A stretch of DNA of 64,000 bases, taken from positions 50,446-114,445 of the forward strand of contig JAJZNE010000008.1 in the NCBI GenBank assembly GCA_021847995.1. Reading direction: 5' to 3'. Numbering within the stretch: the stretch's first letter is position 1; every line of letters begins with the position of its first letter. The translations under genes were made by a program, and so were the position numbers. Below the pieces are notes generated by a model, which ran no database searches, was not told the DNA's origin, and worked only from the letters and a program-made list of their open reading frames with translations. Of this stretch, positions 25,557 through 33,250 are shown piece by piece. Source of the DNA: Pseudomonadota bacterium (GTDB taxonomy: Bacteria; Pseudomonadota; Alphaproteobacteria; Acetobacterales; Acetobacteraceae).

Positions 25557-26152
25557 GCCGCCCGCCATGCCGCCACGATGTCGTCCACGCCGGCGACGCT
25601 GCCGATCAGCGCCACGTTGTCAAGCGCCGCGCGATGCAGCGCCGGATCGCTCGCGGCACAGGCGTCGGCGGCGAGGGTGACGCGATAGCCCATGTCGGCG
25701 GCATGCCGCGCCGTGTGTTCGACCACCGAATTGGTGGCGACGCCGGCGAGCACCAGCGCCGCCACGTCCCACAGCCGCAGCGTCTCCTCCAGCGCCGAGC
25801 CGAAGAAGGCATTGATGCGGCCGTGGCGCAGGACGATCTCGTGCGGCTGCGGGCGCAGCCGGTCATGGAAAGCCGCCCCCCACGAACCTTCCGACACCGC
25901 GCCGAGGCGCACCACATTCTCCCAGATCGGGCCGTTGCGCAGCACGTCGGCATGGTCGGCGCGGAAGGCGATGCGCACATGCACGATCGGCACGCCGGCC
26001 TCGCGGGCGCCGGCCAGCAGGCGCTCGGCCGCCGCCAGCACCCCTTCCCGCTCCGCGTCGCCCTCGGCGAAACCGAGCCGGATGCGGCCGTTCGGATGCA
26101 CCACGTCGTTCTGGTAGTGCAGCGCCACCAGCGCGGTCCGCACCACGTTCAC
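25553..26152 (-). CDS. Isochorismatase-like protein lacking the usual catalytic triad
   Basis: A 199-residue alpha/beta protein of the isochorismatase-like (cysteine hydrolase) family, recognised by ALHYQNDVV, HVRIAFRADHADV, INAFFGSALEETL and the cis-peptide segment AGVATNSVVEHTARHAADMGY. The family's usual catalytic residues are replaced: the Asp of the DMQND motif is H12, the Lys before the NAF motif is R109 or H110, and the Cys is V143. Other Cys-less members exist, some acting without a covalent step, so it may be a different hydrolase, a binding protein or inactive. It overlaps both neighbours by 4 bases, so it is made together with the Rieske dioxygenase and SDR. Confidence 0.8.
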   Translation of the reverse strand: MNVVRTALVALHYQNDVVHPNGRIRLGFAEGDAEREGVLAAAERLLAGAREAGVPIVHVRIAFRADHADVLRNGPIWENVVRLGAVSEGSWGAAFHDRLRPQPHEIVLRHGRINAFFGSALEETLRLWDVAALVLAGVATNSVVEHTARHAADMGYRVTLAADACAASDPALHRAALDNVALIGSVAGVDDIVAAWRAA

Positions 26153-26613
26153 AGGAACGTCTCCAGCGTGTCCTGCACGTCCTCGCGGTTGATCAGGTCA
26201 ATGCGCTTGAGGACGATGCGCAATCCCTGCGGCGTGCGGCGCAGGCGGTGGGTGTACTGGCCACCCAGCATGCGCTGTCCGTCGCGCCGCCATTCCAGCA
26301 TGTGGAAGGTGGAGGCGACCATGAGATCGCCGTCCTCGTCCGGCAGCGGCAGGATGTTGCCGACGATGCGCGCCGCCTGCGTCACCGGCTGCTGCGACCA
26401 GGCGCGCTTCTCCTCCAGCCGCTGCGCCCGCACCTCGCGCAGCAGGGCGTCCTCGTAGAACAGGGAGGCATGGTTGACCGGGTCGGGCTGATCGAAACCG
26501 AGCGGCGCCCAGTACATGCCGTCGGCGGTGAACAGGCCGAGCCAGTCCTGCCAGCGCCGCTGATCGAGCAGCCGTGCCTCGGCGAACAGGAAGGCGGCAA
26601 CGTCGTCCGGCAC
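26149..26613 (-). CDS. Aromatic-ring-hydroxylating dioxygenase, beta subunit
   Basis: A 154-residue NTF2-fold small subunit of a Rieske ring-hydroxylating oxygenase. Typical features are the N-terminal FLFAEARLLDQRRWQDWLGLFTADGMYWAPL, the conserved NHASLFYEDALL, and the terminal LKRIDLINRED. The beta subunit is structural and supports the alpha-subunit oligomer. It lies 3 bases after the alpha-subunit gene and overlaps the isochorismatase-like gene by 4 bases. No ferredoxin or reductase gene is present in this operon, so electrons must come from elsewhere. Confidence 0.9.
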   Translation of the reverse strand: MPDDVAAFLFAEARLLDQRRWQDWLGLFTADGMYWAPLGFDQPDPVNHASLFYEDALLREVRAQRLEEKRAWSQQPVTQAARIVGNILPLPDEDGDLMVASTFHMLEWRRDGQRMLGGQYTHRLRRTPQGLRIVLKRIDLINREDVQDTLETFL

Positions 26614-26616
26614 CGG

Positions 26617-27927
26617 TCAGCCCTCCTCTGCCATGTACTGCGCCCAGGCGCGGAACTGGTTGCGCATCGGCAGTTCGGAGAGGCCGTTGGCGACGAAGCC
26701 GCCTTGGATCGCCCGGTCGCGCCCGGCATCGCGGTGCAGGCTGACCCATTCGCCGCCGTCGGTGGCAAGCCCCTGCTGGCAGCGGGCATAGACCTCGATA
26801 TCGTCCGGCATCACGTTGGAGGATGGCGAATTGACCACGTTGGCGTAGGTGATGGCGCGCTGGAACAGCGCCTCCGGCGCGCCCTTGAGGCGGAAGGTGT
26901 AGATTTCCACCATCGTCCGATCGACCGCGACCGGGCGGATCACGCGCAACTGCTGGAACGACGTGTGCGGCGAGCAGCTCGGGTAGATGATCGAGTTGTG
27001 CCGCTGCACCTCAAGGATTTCCTGCGTCCGCGCCTCTCCGTACGCCGCCTTCAGCGTTTCGATATGCGCGAGCGAGACGGGATCGGTGGGGGGCACGAAG
27101 ATCGCGCCCATGTAGCTGTGACCGCCATCAAAGGCGACCATTTCCAGCTTGTCCCAGAACTCGTAGGGCTCGCCGTTGCCTTCGATGATCAGCAGCTTGA
27201 ACGGCATTTTCGTCTCGCCCGCCATCGCCCGGTAGCGCGCGCGGGCGGCGTTGACCGAGGATTCGTGCGTCACCATCGGGTGGGAGGTGTCGTTCAGGTT
27301 CTCGAAGAAGATCTTCCAGTTGGAATGCTGCCAGACGCGGAACACGCCGCCCGCCACTTCGACCTCGCCCGCCGGGGCGCGGTCGCAGAAATTGTCGAGC
27401 GAGGTGCGGATGCCGCCCAGGAAGCTTTCCAGATCCGGTCCGTCGGCGGCAAGGCTCGCGAAGACGAAGCCGCGGTAGCTCGCCTGGCGGGGCACGCGGC
27501 GGACGGAGAACTGCGGATCGGCGGCATCGAAGCGGGTGCCGGCATAGCCTTCGCGCATCGGCACCGAATGCAGCGTGCCGTCGCATCTGTAGTTCCAGCC
27601 GTGGAACGGGCAGCGGATGAACTTGCCCACGTTCCCGTCCGGGAAGGCGACCAGTTTCGCGCCCTTGTGGGCGCAGCGGTTGAACAGGACATGCACGCCG
27701 CCCTCCGGCGCGCGGACCATGAACACGGACTCGCGGCCGATCAGCGCCTGATGGTAGTCGCCCGGGTTGGGCACCTGGCTCTCATGCCCGACATAGACCC
27801 AGGCGCGGCCGAAGATGCGGCGCATCTCCAGCTCGAAGATCGCGGGATCGGTATAGACCGAGCGGTGGACCCGATCCGGCTCGACCAGCCGGGCGGGGTC
27901 GGGGCCGTGCGCCACGTGCATGTCCAT
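26617..27927 (-). CDS. Aromatic-ring-hydroxylating dioxygenase, alpha subunit (Rieske)
   Basis: A 436-residue oxygenase large subunit. The Rieske [2Fe-2S] cluster ligands are C85 and H87 (CAHKG) and C106 and H109 (CPFHGW). The mononuclear iron site is seen in NWKIFFENLNDTSHPMVTHES, with the bridging Asp and two His. The enzyme would insert O2 into an aromatic or heteroaromatic acid. The ATG at 27927 is supported by GGAGG six bases upstream. It is the first gene of the operon alpha-beta-isochorismatase-like-SDR and is divergent from the small secreted protein gene. The substrate is unknown; benzoate-, anthranilate- or salicylate-type compounds are possible. Confidence 0.92.
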   Translation of the reverse strand: MDMHVAHGPDPARLVEPDRVHRSVYTDPAIFELEMRRIFGRAWVYVGHESQVPNPGDYHQALIGRESVFMVRAPEGGVHVLFNRCAHKGAKLVAFPDGNVGKFIRCPFHGWNYRCDGTLHSVPMREGYAGTRFDAADPQFSVRRVPRQASYRGFVFASLAADGPDLESFLGGIRTSLDNFCDRAPAGEVEVAGGVFRVWQHSNWKIFFENLNDTSHPMVTHESSVNAARARYRAMAGETKMPFKLLIIEGNGEPYEFWDKLEMVAFDGGHSYMGAIFVPPTDPVSLAHIETLKAAYGEARTQEILEVQRHNSIIYPSCSPHTSFQQLRVIRPVAVDRTMVEIYTFRLKGAPEALFQRAITYANVVNSPSSNVMPDDIEVYARCQQGLATDGGEWVSLHRDAGRDRAIQGGFVANGLSELPMRNQFRAWAQYMAEEG

Positions 27928-28045
27928 GCGTGCCTCCGTCTGCCGTGAGGGCGATGTTATCCGCTGTTGCGATGCGGATACACGCCTGCAACATGGGCCG
28001 CCTATCTCCGCCGCCGTCAAGCCTGTCGGAGAGGAGGATCGACCG

Positions 28046-28330
28046 ATGACGAAGGGTTCCCTGCCCCGCCTTGCCGCAACCGCGGCGGTGCTGGCCGCCG
28101 TGGCGTTGCCGATGCTGCTGCGGCCGGTGCCGGCGCGGGCGTGGTGGGTGGGCGGCGTGGTGGTCCCGCCGGTTCCGGTCTATGTCGCGCCGCAGGCGCC
28201 GGTCTATGCCGCACCGCGCGCGCCGGTCTATGTCGCCCCGCCGCCCGTGGTCTATGCGCCGCCGGTGGCGCGCTGGGTGCCGGGGCATTACACGTGGCGC
28301 GGCTTCTGGGTGCCGGGCCATTGGGGGTGA
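28046..28330 (+). CDS. Small secreted Val/Pro/Tyr-repeat protein
   Basis: A 94-residue protein with a signal peptide (about 1-32, ending ARAWW) and a low-complexity body built of repeats VYVAPQAP / VYAAPRAP / VYVAPPPV. It ends in RWVPGHYTWRGFWVPGHWG, the YxW...PGHW motif common in small exported alphaproteobacterial proteins of unknown function. GAGGAGGA precedes the ATG at 28046. It is the first gene of a plus-strand run and lies 13 bases before the thioesterase gene. Probably periplasmic or surface associated. No function is known. Confidence 0.75.
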   Translation: MTKGSLPRLAATAAVLAAVALPMLLRPVPARAWWVGGVVVPPVPVYVAPQAPVYAAPRAPVYVAPPPVVYAPPVARWVPGHYTWRGFWVPGHWG

Positions 28331-28343
28331 GGGCAGAGGAGCG

Positions 28344-28832
28344 ATGCCGACGGGCGACGATGCGCCGACACCGCACTTCACCGGCCGCGTCGAACCCGCC
28401 TGGATCGACTACAACGGCCATATGACCGAAAGCCGCTATCTGGCGGTGTTCAGCCGCGCCTCCGACGTGCTGGTGGCGCGGTTCGGGGCCGGGCCGGACT
28501 ATGCCGCCGGCGGGTGCAGCCTGTTCACCGCCGAGACGCATCTGATCCATCTGCGCGAACTGCGGCTCGGCGCCGCCTTCCGGGTCATCGGCCGGGTGCT
28601 CGGCGCGGACGCGAGGCGCGTGCATATCTGGCAGGAACTCCGCCGCGCCGATGACGACGCGGTGGCCGCCACCTGCGAACAGATGCTGCTGCACGTCGCG
28701 GTGGCGGAGGGGCGCGTCTGCCCGATGCCGGCGGCGATGCAGGCGCGGCTGGCGGCCCTGGTCGCCGCAGATGTCGCCCTGCCGCTGCCGGCTGCGGCGG
28801 GGCGCGCCATCCGCAGGCTGTCCGGCGGCTGA
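28344..28832 (+). CDS. Hotdog-fold acyl-CoA thioesterase family protein
   Basis: A 162-residue single hotdog-domain protein. The motif PAWIDYNGHMTESRYL (about 18-33) is the 4HBT-type active-site loop with Asp and the following Asn-Gly-His. The rest of the fold is seen in AETHLIHLRELRLGAAFRV and QMLLHVAV. Close-looking relatives act as thioesterases in carnitine/betaine degradation or are fused to carnitine dehydrogenase; here it stands alone. AGAGGA precedes the ATG. It may release a product acid from CoA; the specific acyl group is unknown. Confidence 0.8.
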   Translation: MPTGDDAPTPHFTGRVEPAWIDYNGHMTESRYLAVFSRASDVLVARFGAGPDYAAGGCSLFTAETHLIHLRELRLGAAFRVIGRVLGADARRVHIWQELRRADDDAVAATCEQMLLHVAVAEGRVCPMPAAMQARLAALVAADVALPLPAAAGRAIRRLSGG

Positions 28833-28898
28833 GGCGCCATTGCCGGCGGCCGGCGCCGCCCGCATAGTCGGCCCGTCTGATCCGATCGGAACCGACCC

Positions 28899-29987
28899 AT
28901 GAAAGCTGCCGTCTGCCGCACCTTCGGCGAGGCCCTGACGATCGAGGAGGTGGACCTCGCGCCGCCGCGTGCCGGGGAGGTGCGCGTCAGGCTCGTCGCC
29001 TGCGCCATCTGCCACAGCGACATCATGTGTGCCGACGGCGCCTGGGGCGGCATGCTGCCCGCCGTCTATGGCCACGAAGCGGCCGGCGTGGTTGCCGAAG
29101 TCGGCGCCGGCGTCACGCATCTCAAGCCCGGCGATCATGCCGTGGTGACCCTGATCCGCTCCTGCGGCCACTGTCCGTCCTGTTCGCGCGGTGCGCCGGT
29201 GCGGTGCGAGACTACCTTTCCCCTCGATCAGCAAAGCCCGCTGACGGTTCGCGGCACCGGCGAAGTCCTCGGGCACGGGCTGCGCACCGCCGCCTTTGCC
29301 GAGGAAGTGGTGGTGGAGGCCTCGCAGGCGATTGCGATCCCCGAGGACATGCCGCTCGACTGCGCCGCCCTGCTCGCCTGCGGCGTGCTGACCGGCGTCG
29401 GCGCCGTCATCAACACCGCCGGCGTGCGTCCGGGCGACAGCGTGGTGGTGATCGGCACCGGCGGCGTCGGCCTGAACGCGGTGCAGGGCGCCGCACTGGC
29501 CGGTGCCGCGCCGATCATCGCGCTCGACCTTTCGGAAGCGAAGCGGGAGGCGGCGCTGCGCTTCGGCGCGACGCAGGCGGTCGATCCGGCGGCGGACGAC
29601 GTGGTCGGCTATGTCCGCGCCCTCAACGGCGGACGGCTCGCGGACTGGGCGTTCGTGACCGTCGGCGCCAAGGCGGCGATGGATCAGGCGACCAAACTGA
29701 TCGGCCGCGGCGGCGGCGTGGTGATCGTCGGCATGCCGGCCTCCGGCGTGTTCGCCCGCTACGATCCGGGCTGGCTTGCCGCGGACGAGCAGCGCATCCT
29801 CGGCTCCAAGATGGGGTCGGCGCGGCTGCCCATCGACATCCCGCATCTGGTCGCCGCCTGGAAGCAGGAGCGTCTCAAGCTGGAGGAGCTGATCACCGGC
29901 CGCTATCCGCTCGATCAGATCAACGAGGCGATCGCCTCGGTCAGGCGCGGAGAGGCGCTGCGCAACGTGATCGTGTTCGGCCCATGA
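28899..29987 (+). CDS. Zinc-dependent alcohol dehydrogenase (MDR family)
   Basis: A 362-residue medium-chain dehydrogenase. The catalytic zinc is bound by the Cys in AICHSD (C38) and the His in YGHEAAG. The structural zinc lobe has four Cys in SCGHCPSCSRGAPVRCE. The NAD-binding motif is VVVIGTGGVGLNAVQGA. The pattern resembles class III / S-(hydroxymethyl)-thiol dehydrogenase-like enzymes. The stop overlaps the next gene (enolase superfamily) by 4 bases, indicating that the two steps work on related compounds. The substrate is not determined. Confidence 0.9.
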   Translation: MKAAVCRTFGEALTIEEVDLAPPRAGEVRVRLVACAICHSDIMCADGAWGGMLPAVYGHEAAGVVAEVGAGVTHLKPGDHAVVTLIRSCGHCPSCSRGAPVRCETTFPLDQQSPLTVRGTGEVLGHGLRTAAFAEEVVVEASQAIAIPEDMPLDCAALLACGVLTGVGAVINTAGVRPGDSVVVIGTGGVGLNAVQGAALAGAAPIIALDLSEAKREAALRFGATQAVDPAADDVVGYVRALNGGRLADWAFVTVGAKAAMDQATKLIGRGGGVVIVGMPASGVFARYDPGWLAADEQRILGSKMGSARLPIDIPHLVAAWKQERLKLEELITGRYPLDQINEAIASVRRGEALRNVIVFGP

Positions 29988-31198
29988 GGATCGTCGCGCT
30001 CAAGACCTTCGTGGTCGGTAACCCGCCGCCGCACTGGGGGGGGCGGTATTTCATCTTCCTCAAGCTGATCGCGGACAATGGCATCGAAGGTGTGGGCGAA
30101 GTCTATGCCGCGAGCTTCGGCCCGCACGCGATCGCGCGGCTGATCGAGGATGTGTTCGTCCATCACGTCGAAGGCGCCGACGCGTTCGCGATCGAGACGC
30201 TGTGGCGCAACGTCTATGGCCGCGGCTACTCGCTCCGGCCCGACCCGACGCTGGTCGGCGTGCTGTCGGGGATCGAGATGGCGCTGTGGGATATCATCGG
30301 CAAGGCGGTCGAAAAGCCGGTGCATGCCCTGCTCGGCGGGCGCGTGCATGAGCGGCTGCGTAGCTATACCTATCTCTATCCCGCGCCGGACGAGGCCGGC
30401 GCCAACGATCGTGCCGCCGCGGTCTATGAAGACCCCGACATCGCCGCCGCGCGCGCCGCCGAGTGCGTGGCGATGGGGTTCACCGCGGTGAAGTTCGACC
30501 CCGCCGGCCCCTATTCCACGTTCGATCCGCGCCAGCCCAGTCTCGCCCGCGCCGAACTGTCCGAGCGGTTCTGCCGCCGCCTGCGCGAGGCGGTTGGCAC
30601 CCGCGCCGACCTGCTGTTCGGCACGCACGGCCAGTTCACGGCCAGCGGCGCGATCCGCCTCGCCCGCCGCCTCGAACCCTACGACCCGCTGTGGTTCGAG
30701 GAGCCGACGCCGCCCGAAAAGCCGGAGGAGATGGCGCTGGTCGCGCGCCAGACCACCATCCCGATCGCGACCGGGGAGCGGCTGACGACGAAATACGAAT
30801 TCGCCCGCGTGCTGGAATGCCGCGCCGCCTCCATCCTCCAAATGGCGCTCGGCCGCGTCGGCGGCATCCTGGAGGCGAAGAAGATCGCCGGCATGGCGGA
30901 GGCCTATTACGCCCAGGTCGCACCGCACCTCTATTGCGGCCCGATCGAGGGTGCCGCCAACATCCAGCTCGCCGCCTGCATCCCGAATTTCCTGATCCTG
31001 GAAAGCATCGGCACCTGGCAGGGTTTTCATGCGCAGATCCTGAAGACGCCGATCGTCTGGCAGGACGGCTACGTCATCGTGCCGGACGCGCCGGGCCTCG
31101 GCGTCGAACTGGATGAGGACGTGGCGCGGTCGCATCCCTATACCGGCGATGCCCTGCACATCGCGCCGCATGCCGGGCCAGTGGCGGCGGACGGATAA
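29984..31198 (+). CDS. Enolase-superfamily protein, galactonate-dehydratase-like, altered metal site
   Basis: A 404-residue enolase-superfamily protein. The N-terminal capping domain (1-125) is followed by the barrel. Two acidic metal ligands are present: the EE of LWFEEPTPP (E239/E240) and E265 in IATGERL. The candidate base is H315 in VAPHLYCGP. At the first ligand position, where galactonate dehydratases have D-F-H-G, this protein has G213-T-H-G216, so the usual Asp is missing while His remains. A-V-K170-F stands near the first base position. It is translationally coupled to the alcohol dehydrogenase. A sugar-acid dehydratase role is likely, but the metal site needs checking against close homologues. 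Confidence 0.82.
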   Translation: MRIVALKTFVVGNPPPHWGGRYFIFLKLIADNGIEGVGEVYAASFGPHAIARLIEDVFVHHVEGADAFAIETLWRNVYGRGYSLRPDPTLVGVLSGIEMALWDIIGKAVEKPVHALLGGRVHERLRSYTYLYPAPDEAGANDRAAAVYEDPDIAAARAAECVAMGFTAVKFDPAGPYSTFDPRQPSLARAELSERFCRRLREAVGTRADLLFGTHGQFTASGAIRLARRLEPYDPLWFEEPTPPEKPEEMALVARQTTIPIATGERLTTKYEFARVLECRAASILQMALGRVGGILEAKKIAGMAEAYYAQVAPHLYCGPIEGAANIQLAACIPNFLILESIGTWQGFHAQILKTPIVWQDGYVIVPDAPGLGVELDEDVARSHPYTGDALHIAPHAGPVAADG

Positions 31199-31227
31199 GG
31201 ACGCGGGGGCGCAGCGGGGACCGTCGC

Positions 31228-31695
31228 ATGGTCGTGATTCGGGAAGATGATCTCTCGGACCAGCAGGTGCGCGACCTGCTGGCGTTCCATCTGGCCGGCA
31301 TGCACGCGAACTCACCGCCGGGCAGCGTCTTCGCCCTGGATTTTTCCGGTTTGACCGCCCCCGAGGTCACCGCATGGACAGCGTGGCGCGACGGCCGGAT
31401 CGCCGGCATCGGCGCGCTCAAGCGGCTCGGCGGCGGCGCGGCGGAGGTCAAATCGATGCGGACCCACCCGGATTATCTGCGCACCGGCGTCGCCGCCGCG
31501 CTGCTGGAGACGATCATCGGCAGCGCGAAGGCGCAGGGTGTGCGACGCCTCAGCCTGGAAACCGGCAGCGGCGCCGCCTTCGAACCGGCGCTGGCACTCT
31601 ACCGGAAGCGCGGCTTCGTCAACGGCGCTCCTTTCGCCGACTACGAAAAGAGCGGTTTCAACCAGTTTCTCCATCTCGACCTGACCGACGCATAG
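31228..31695 (+). CDS. GNAT-family N-acetyltransferase
   Basis: A 155-residue acyltransferase of the GNAT fold. Motif A (acetyl-CoA binding) is KSMRTHPDYLRTGVAAALLETII, with R-x-x-G-V-A in place of the classical Q/R-x-x-G-x-G/A. Motif B follows with ALALYRKRGF, the usual Tyr near the thiol. It probably acetylates a small molecule or protein N-terminus. It is the last gene of the plus-strand run, and its 3' end overlaps the convergent GH3 gene by 38 bases. The acceptor is unknown. Confidence 0.87.
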   Translation: MVVIREDDLSDQQVRDLLAFHLAGMHANSPPGSVFALDFSGLTAPEVTAWTAWRDGRIAGIGALKRLGGGAAEVKSMRTHPDYLRTGVAAALLETIIGSAKAQGVRRLSLETGSGAAFEPALALYRKRGFVNGAPFADYEKSGFNQFLHLDLTDA

Positions 31696-33250
31696 CCTCC
31701 CGCACGCCGGCATCCGAGCACGACGTGGCGCCGCCGGCGAACCGGCAGAGATCGTCGAGCAGTGCCGGGTCCGAAATCACGCGCGGCACCTTGTTCTGGC
31801 CGCCGAGCCTGCCCCGCGCCGCCATCCAGCGGGCGAAGCCGCCGGGCGGCATCAGCCGCACGCAGGGCGGGCGCAGCCCGTAATCGCCCCGGCGGTGCGT
31901 GGCATAATCATCGTTCTGCCGCGCCAGCGCCGCATCCAGCGCGGCGGCGAAGGCCGTCGCGCAGGCAGGGGCGGCGCCCGTCAGCTCGATGATGAACAGA
32001 TGGCCGCCGCGCGCATCGCCCGCCTGCGGCGCCAGCGGCGCGGCGGCATAGTCGGCGACGGTGCCGCCCACCGCCGCCGCCGCCTCGGCGATGCCGGCAT
32101 CGAGTTCCTGCCCCACCAGATGCTCGCCCGCGACCGACAGCGACCAGCCGGTGCGGCCCGTCACCAGCACGCGCGGCGGATCGCGCCCGAGCAGCGTCAC
32201 CGTATCGCCGAGCACATAGGACCACAGGCCGGCATTCGTGCTCAGCACCAGGGCATATTCGACCCCGATCTCGGCATCCGCGATCCAGCGCCGCTCCGGC
32301 CACGGCGCGTCGAGGTCGGCGGGACGGACGAACTCGTAGAAGATGCCGTTGTCGAGCAGCAGCCGCAGCCCCTCGCCCGCGCCGCGGTCGGCGATCGCGA
32401 TGAAGCCTTCGCTCGCCGGATAGACTTCGCGCGTCTCCGCCCGGCTGCCGGCGAGCCAGGCGGCGAAGGCGGCGCGATAGGGCGCGAACCCGACGCCGCC
32501 ATGCACGACCAGCTCCAGCGCGGGATAGAGGTCGCCGAGCCGCGCGCCGGGATGCCCGCGGCCGAGCTCCTCGAAGAACAGCAGCAGCCAGCTCGGCGTG
32601 CCGGAAATGCTGGTGACATGGGCGGCGAGCGACAGCGGCGCCAGCGTCGCGATCTTCTGCGCCCAGTCCGCCATCAGCGCGAGAGCGGGCGGCGGGAAGC
32701 TGCGCGGGCGTGCCCAGAGGGGAATGTCGGCGACGGCAAGACCGGAAAGATCGCCGGCGACGATGCCGGGCGCCACCCTCTCCAGCGCCGTGCTGCCGCC
32801 GAGCAGGAAGTTGCGCCCCGCCATCACCCGGCTGTGCGGGCGCGCGGCGAGGTGATGGACCAGGACGTCGAGCGCCGCGCGGCGGTTGGCGCGCAGCATG
32901 GCACGGCTGACCGGGATGCGCTTGGAGGCGGCGCCGGCGGTGCCGGAGGTGTTGGCGAAACAGGGGATGACGCCCGGCCAGGTCACGTCGGCGAGACGGG
33001 GAAACGGCTTCCGCCACCAATCGTGCCAGAACTCCTCCCACCGGCGCAGGCGCACCCGTTCCTGGTATTCGGCGACTTCACGGATGCCGCCGAAACTGTG
33101 CGAGAGACCGAACCGGGTGTTGCGCGCCCGTTCCAGCAGGCGCAGCAATTCCCGCCGCTGCGCCGCCGCCGGATCCTGCCGCGCCAGGGCCGCGCGCCGG
33201 CGGAGCGCATAGGCCCGCAACAGCGGCGTCGCGTCCAGCATGGATGTCAT
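31658..33250 (-). CDS. GH3-family acyl-acid amido synthetase
   Basis: A 530-residue member of the GH3 family, ATP-dependent enzymes of the ANL fold that adenylate a carboxylic acid and join it to an amino acid (known for plant jasmonate and auxin conjugation; bacterial roles mostly unknown). The three ATP motifs are visible: FANTSGTAGAASK (about 99-110), YPASEGF (277-283) and NAGLWSYVLGDTV (339-351). The C-terminal lid begins near RVLVTGRTGWSLSVAGEHL. It starts with an ATGA overlap on the stop of the upstream amidase gene, so both proteins are made together. The 3' end overlaps the GNAT gene. The acid and amino acid substrates are unknown. Confidence 0.88.
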   Translation of the reverse strand: MTSMLDATPLLRAYALRRRAALARQDPAAAQRRELLRLLERARNTRFGLSHSFGGIREVAEYQERVRLRRWEEFWHDWWRKPFPRLADVTWPGVIPCFANTSGTAGAASKRIPVSRAMLRANRRAALDVLVHHLAARPHSRVMAGRNFLLGGSTALERVAPGIVAGDLSGLAVADIPLWARPRSFPPPALALMADWAQKIATLAPLSLAAHVTSISGTPSWLLLFFEELGRGHPGARLGDLYPALELVVHGGVGFAPYRAAFAAWLAGSRAETREVYPASEGFIAIADRGAGEGLRLLLDNGIFYEFVRPADLDAPWPERRWIADAEIGVEYALVLSTNAGLWSYVLGDTVTLLGRDPPRVLVTGRTGWSLSVAGEHLVGQELDAGIAEAAAAVGGTVADYAAAPLAPQAGDARGGHLFIIELTGAAPACATAFAAALDAALARQNDDYATHRRGDYGLRPPCVRLMPPGGFARWMAARGRLGGQNKVPRVISDPALLDDLCRFAGGATSCSDAGVREAMRRSGRDGETG

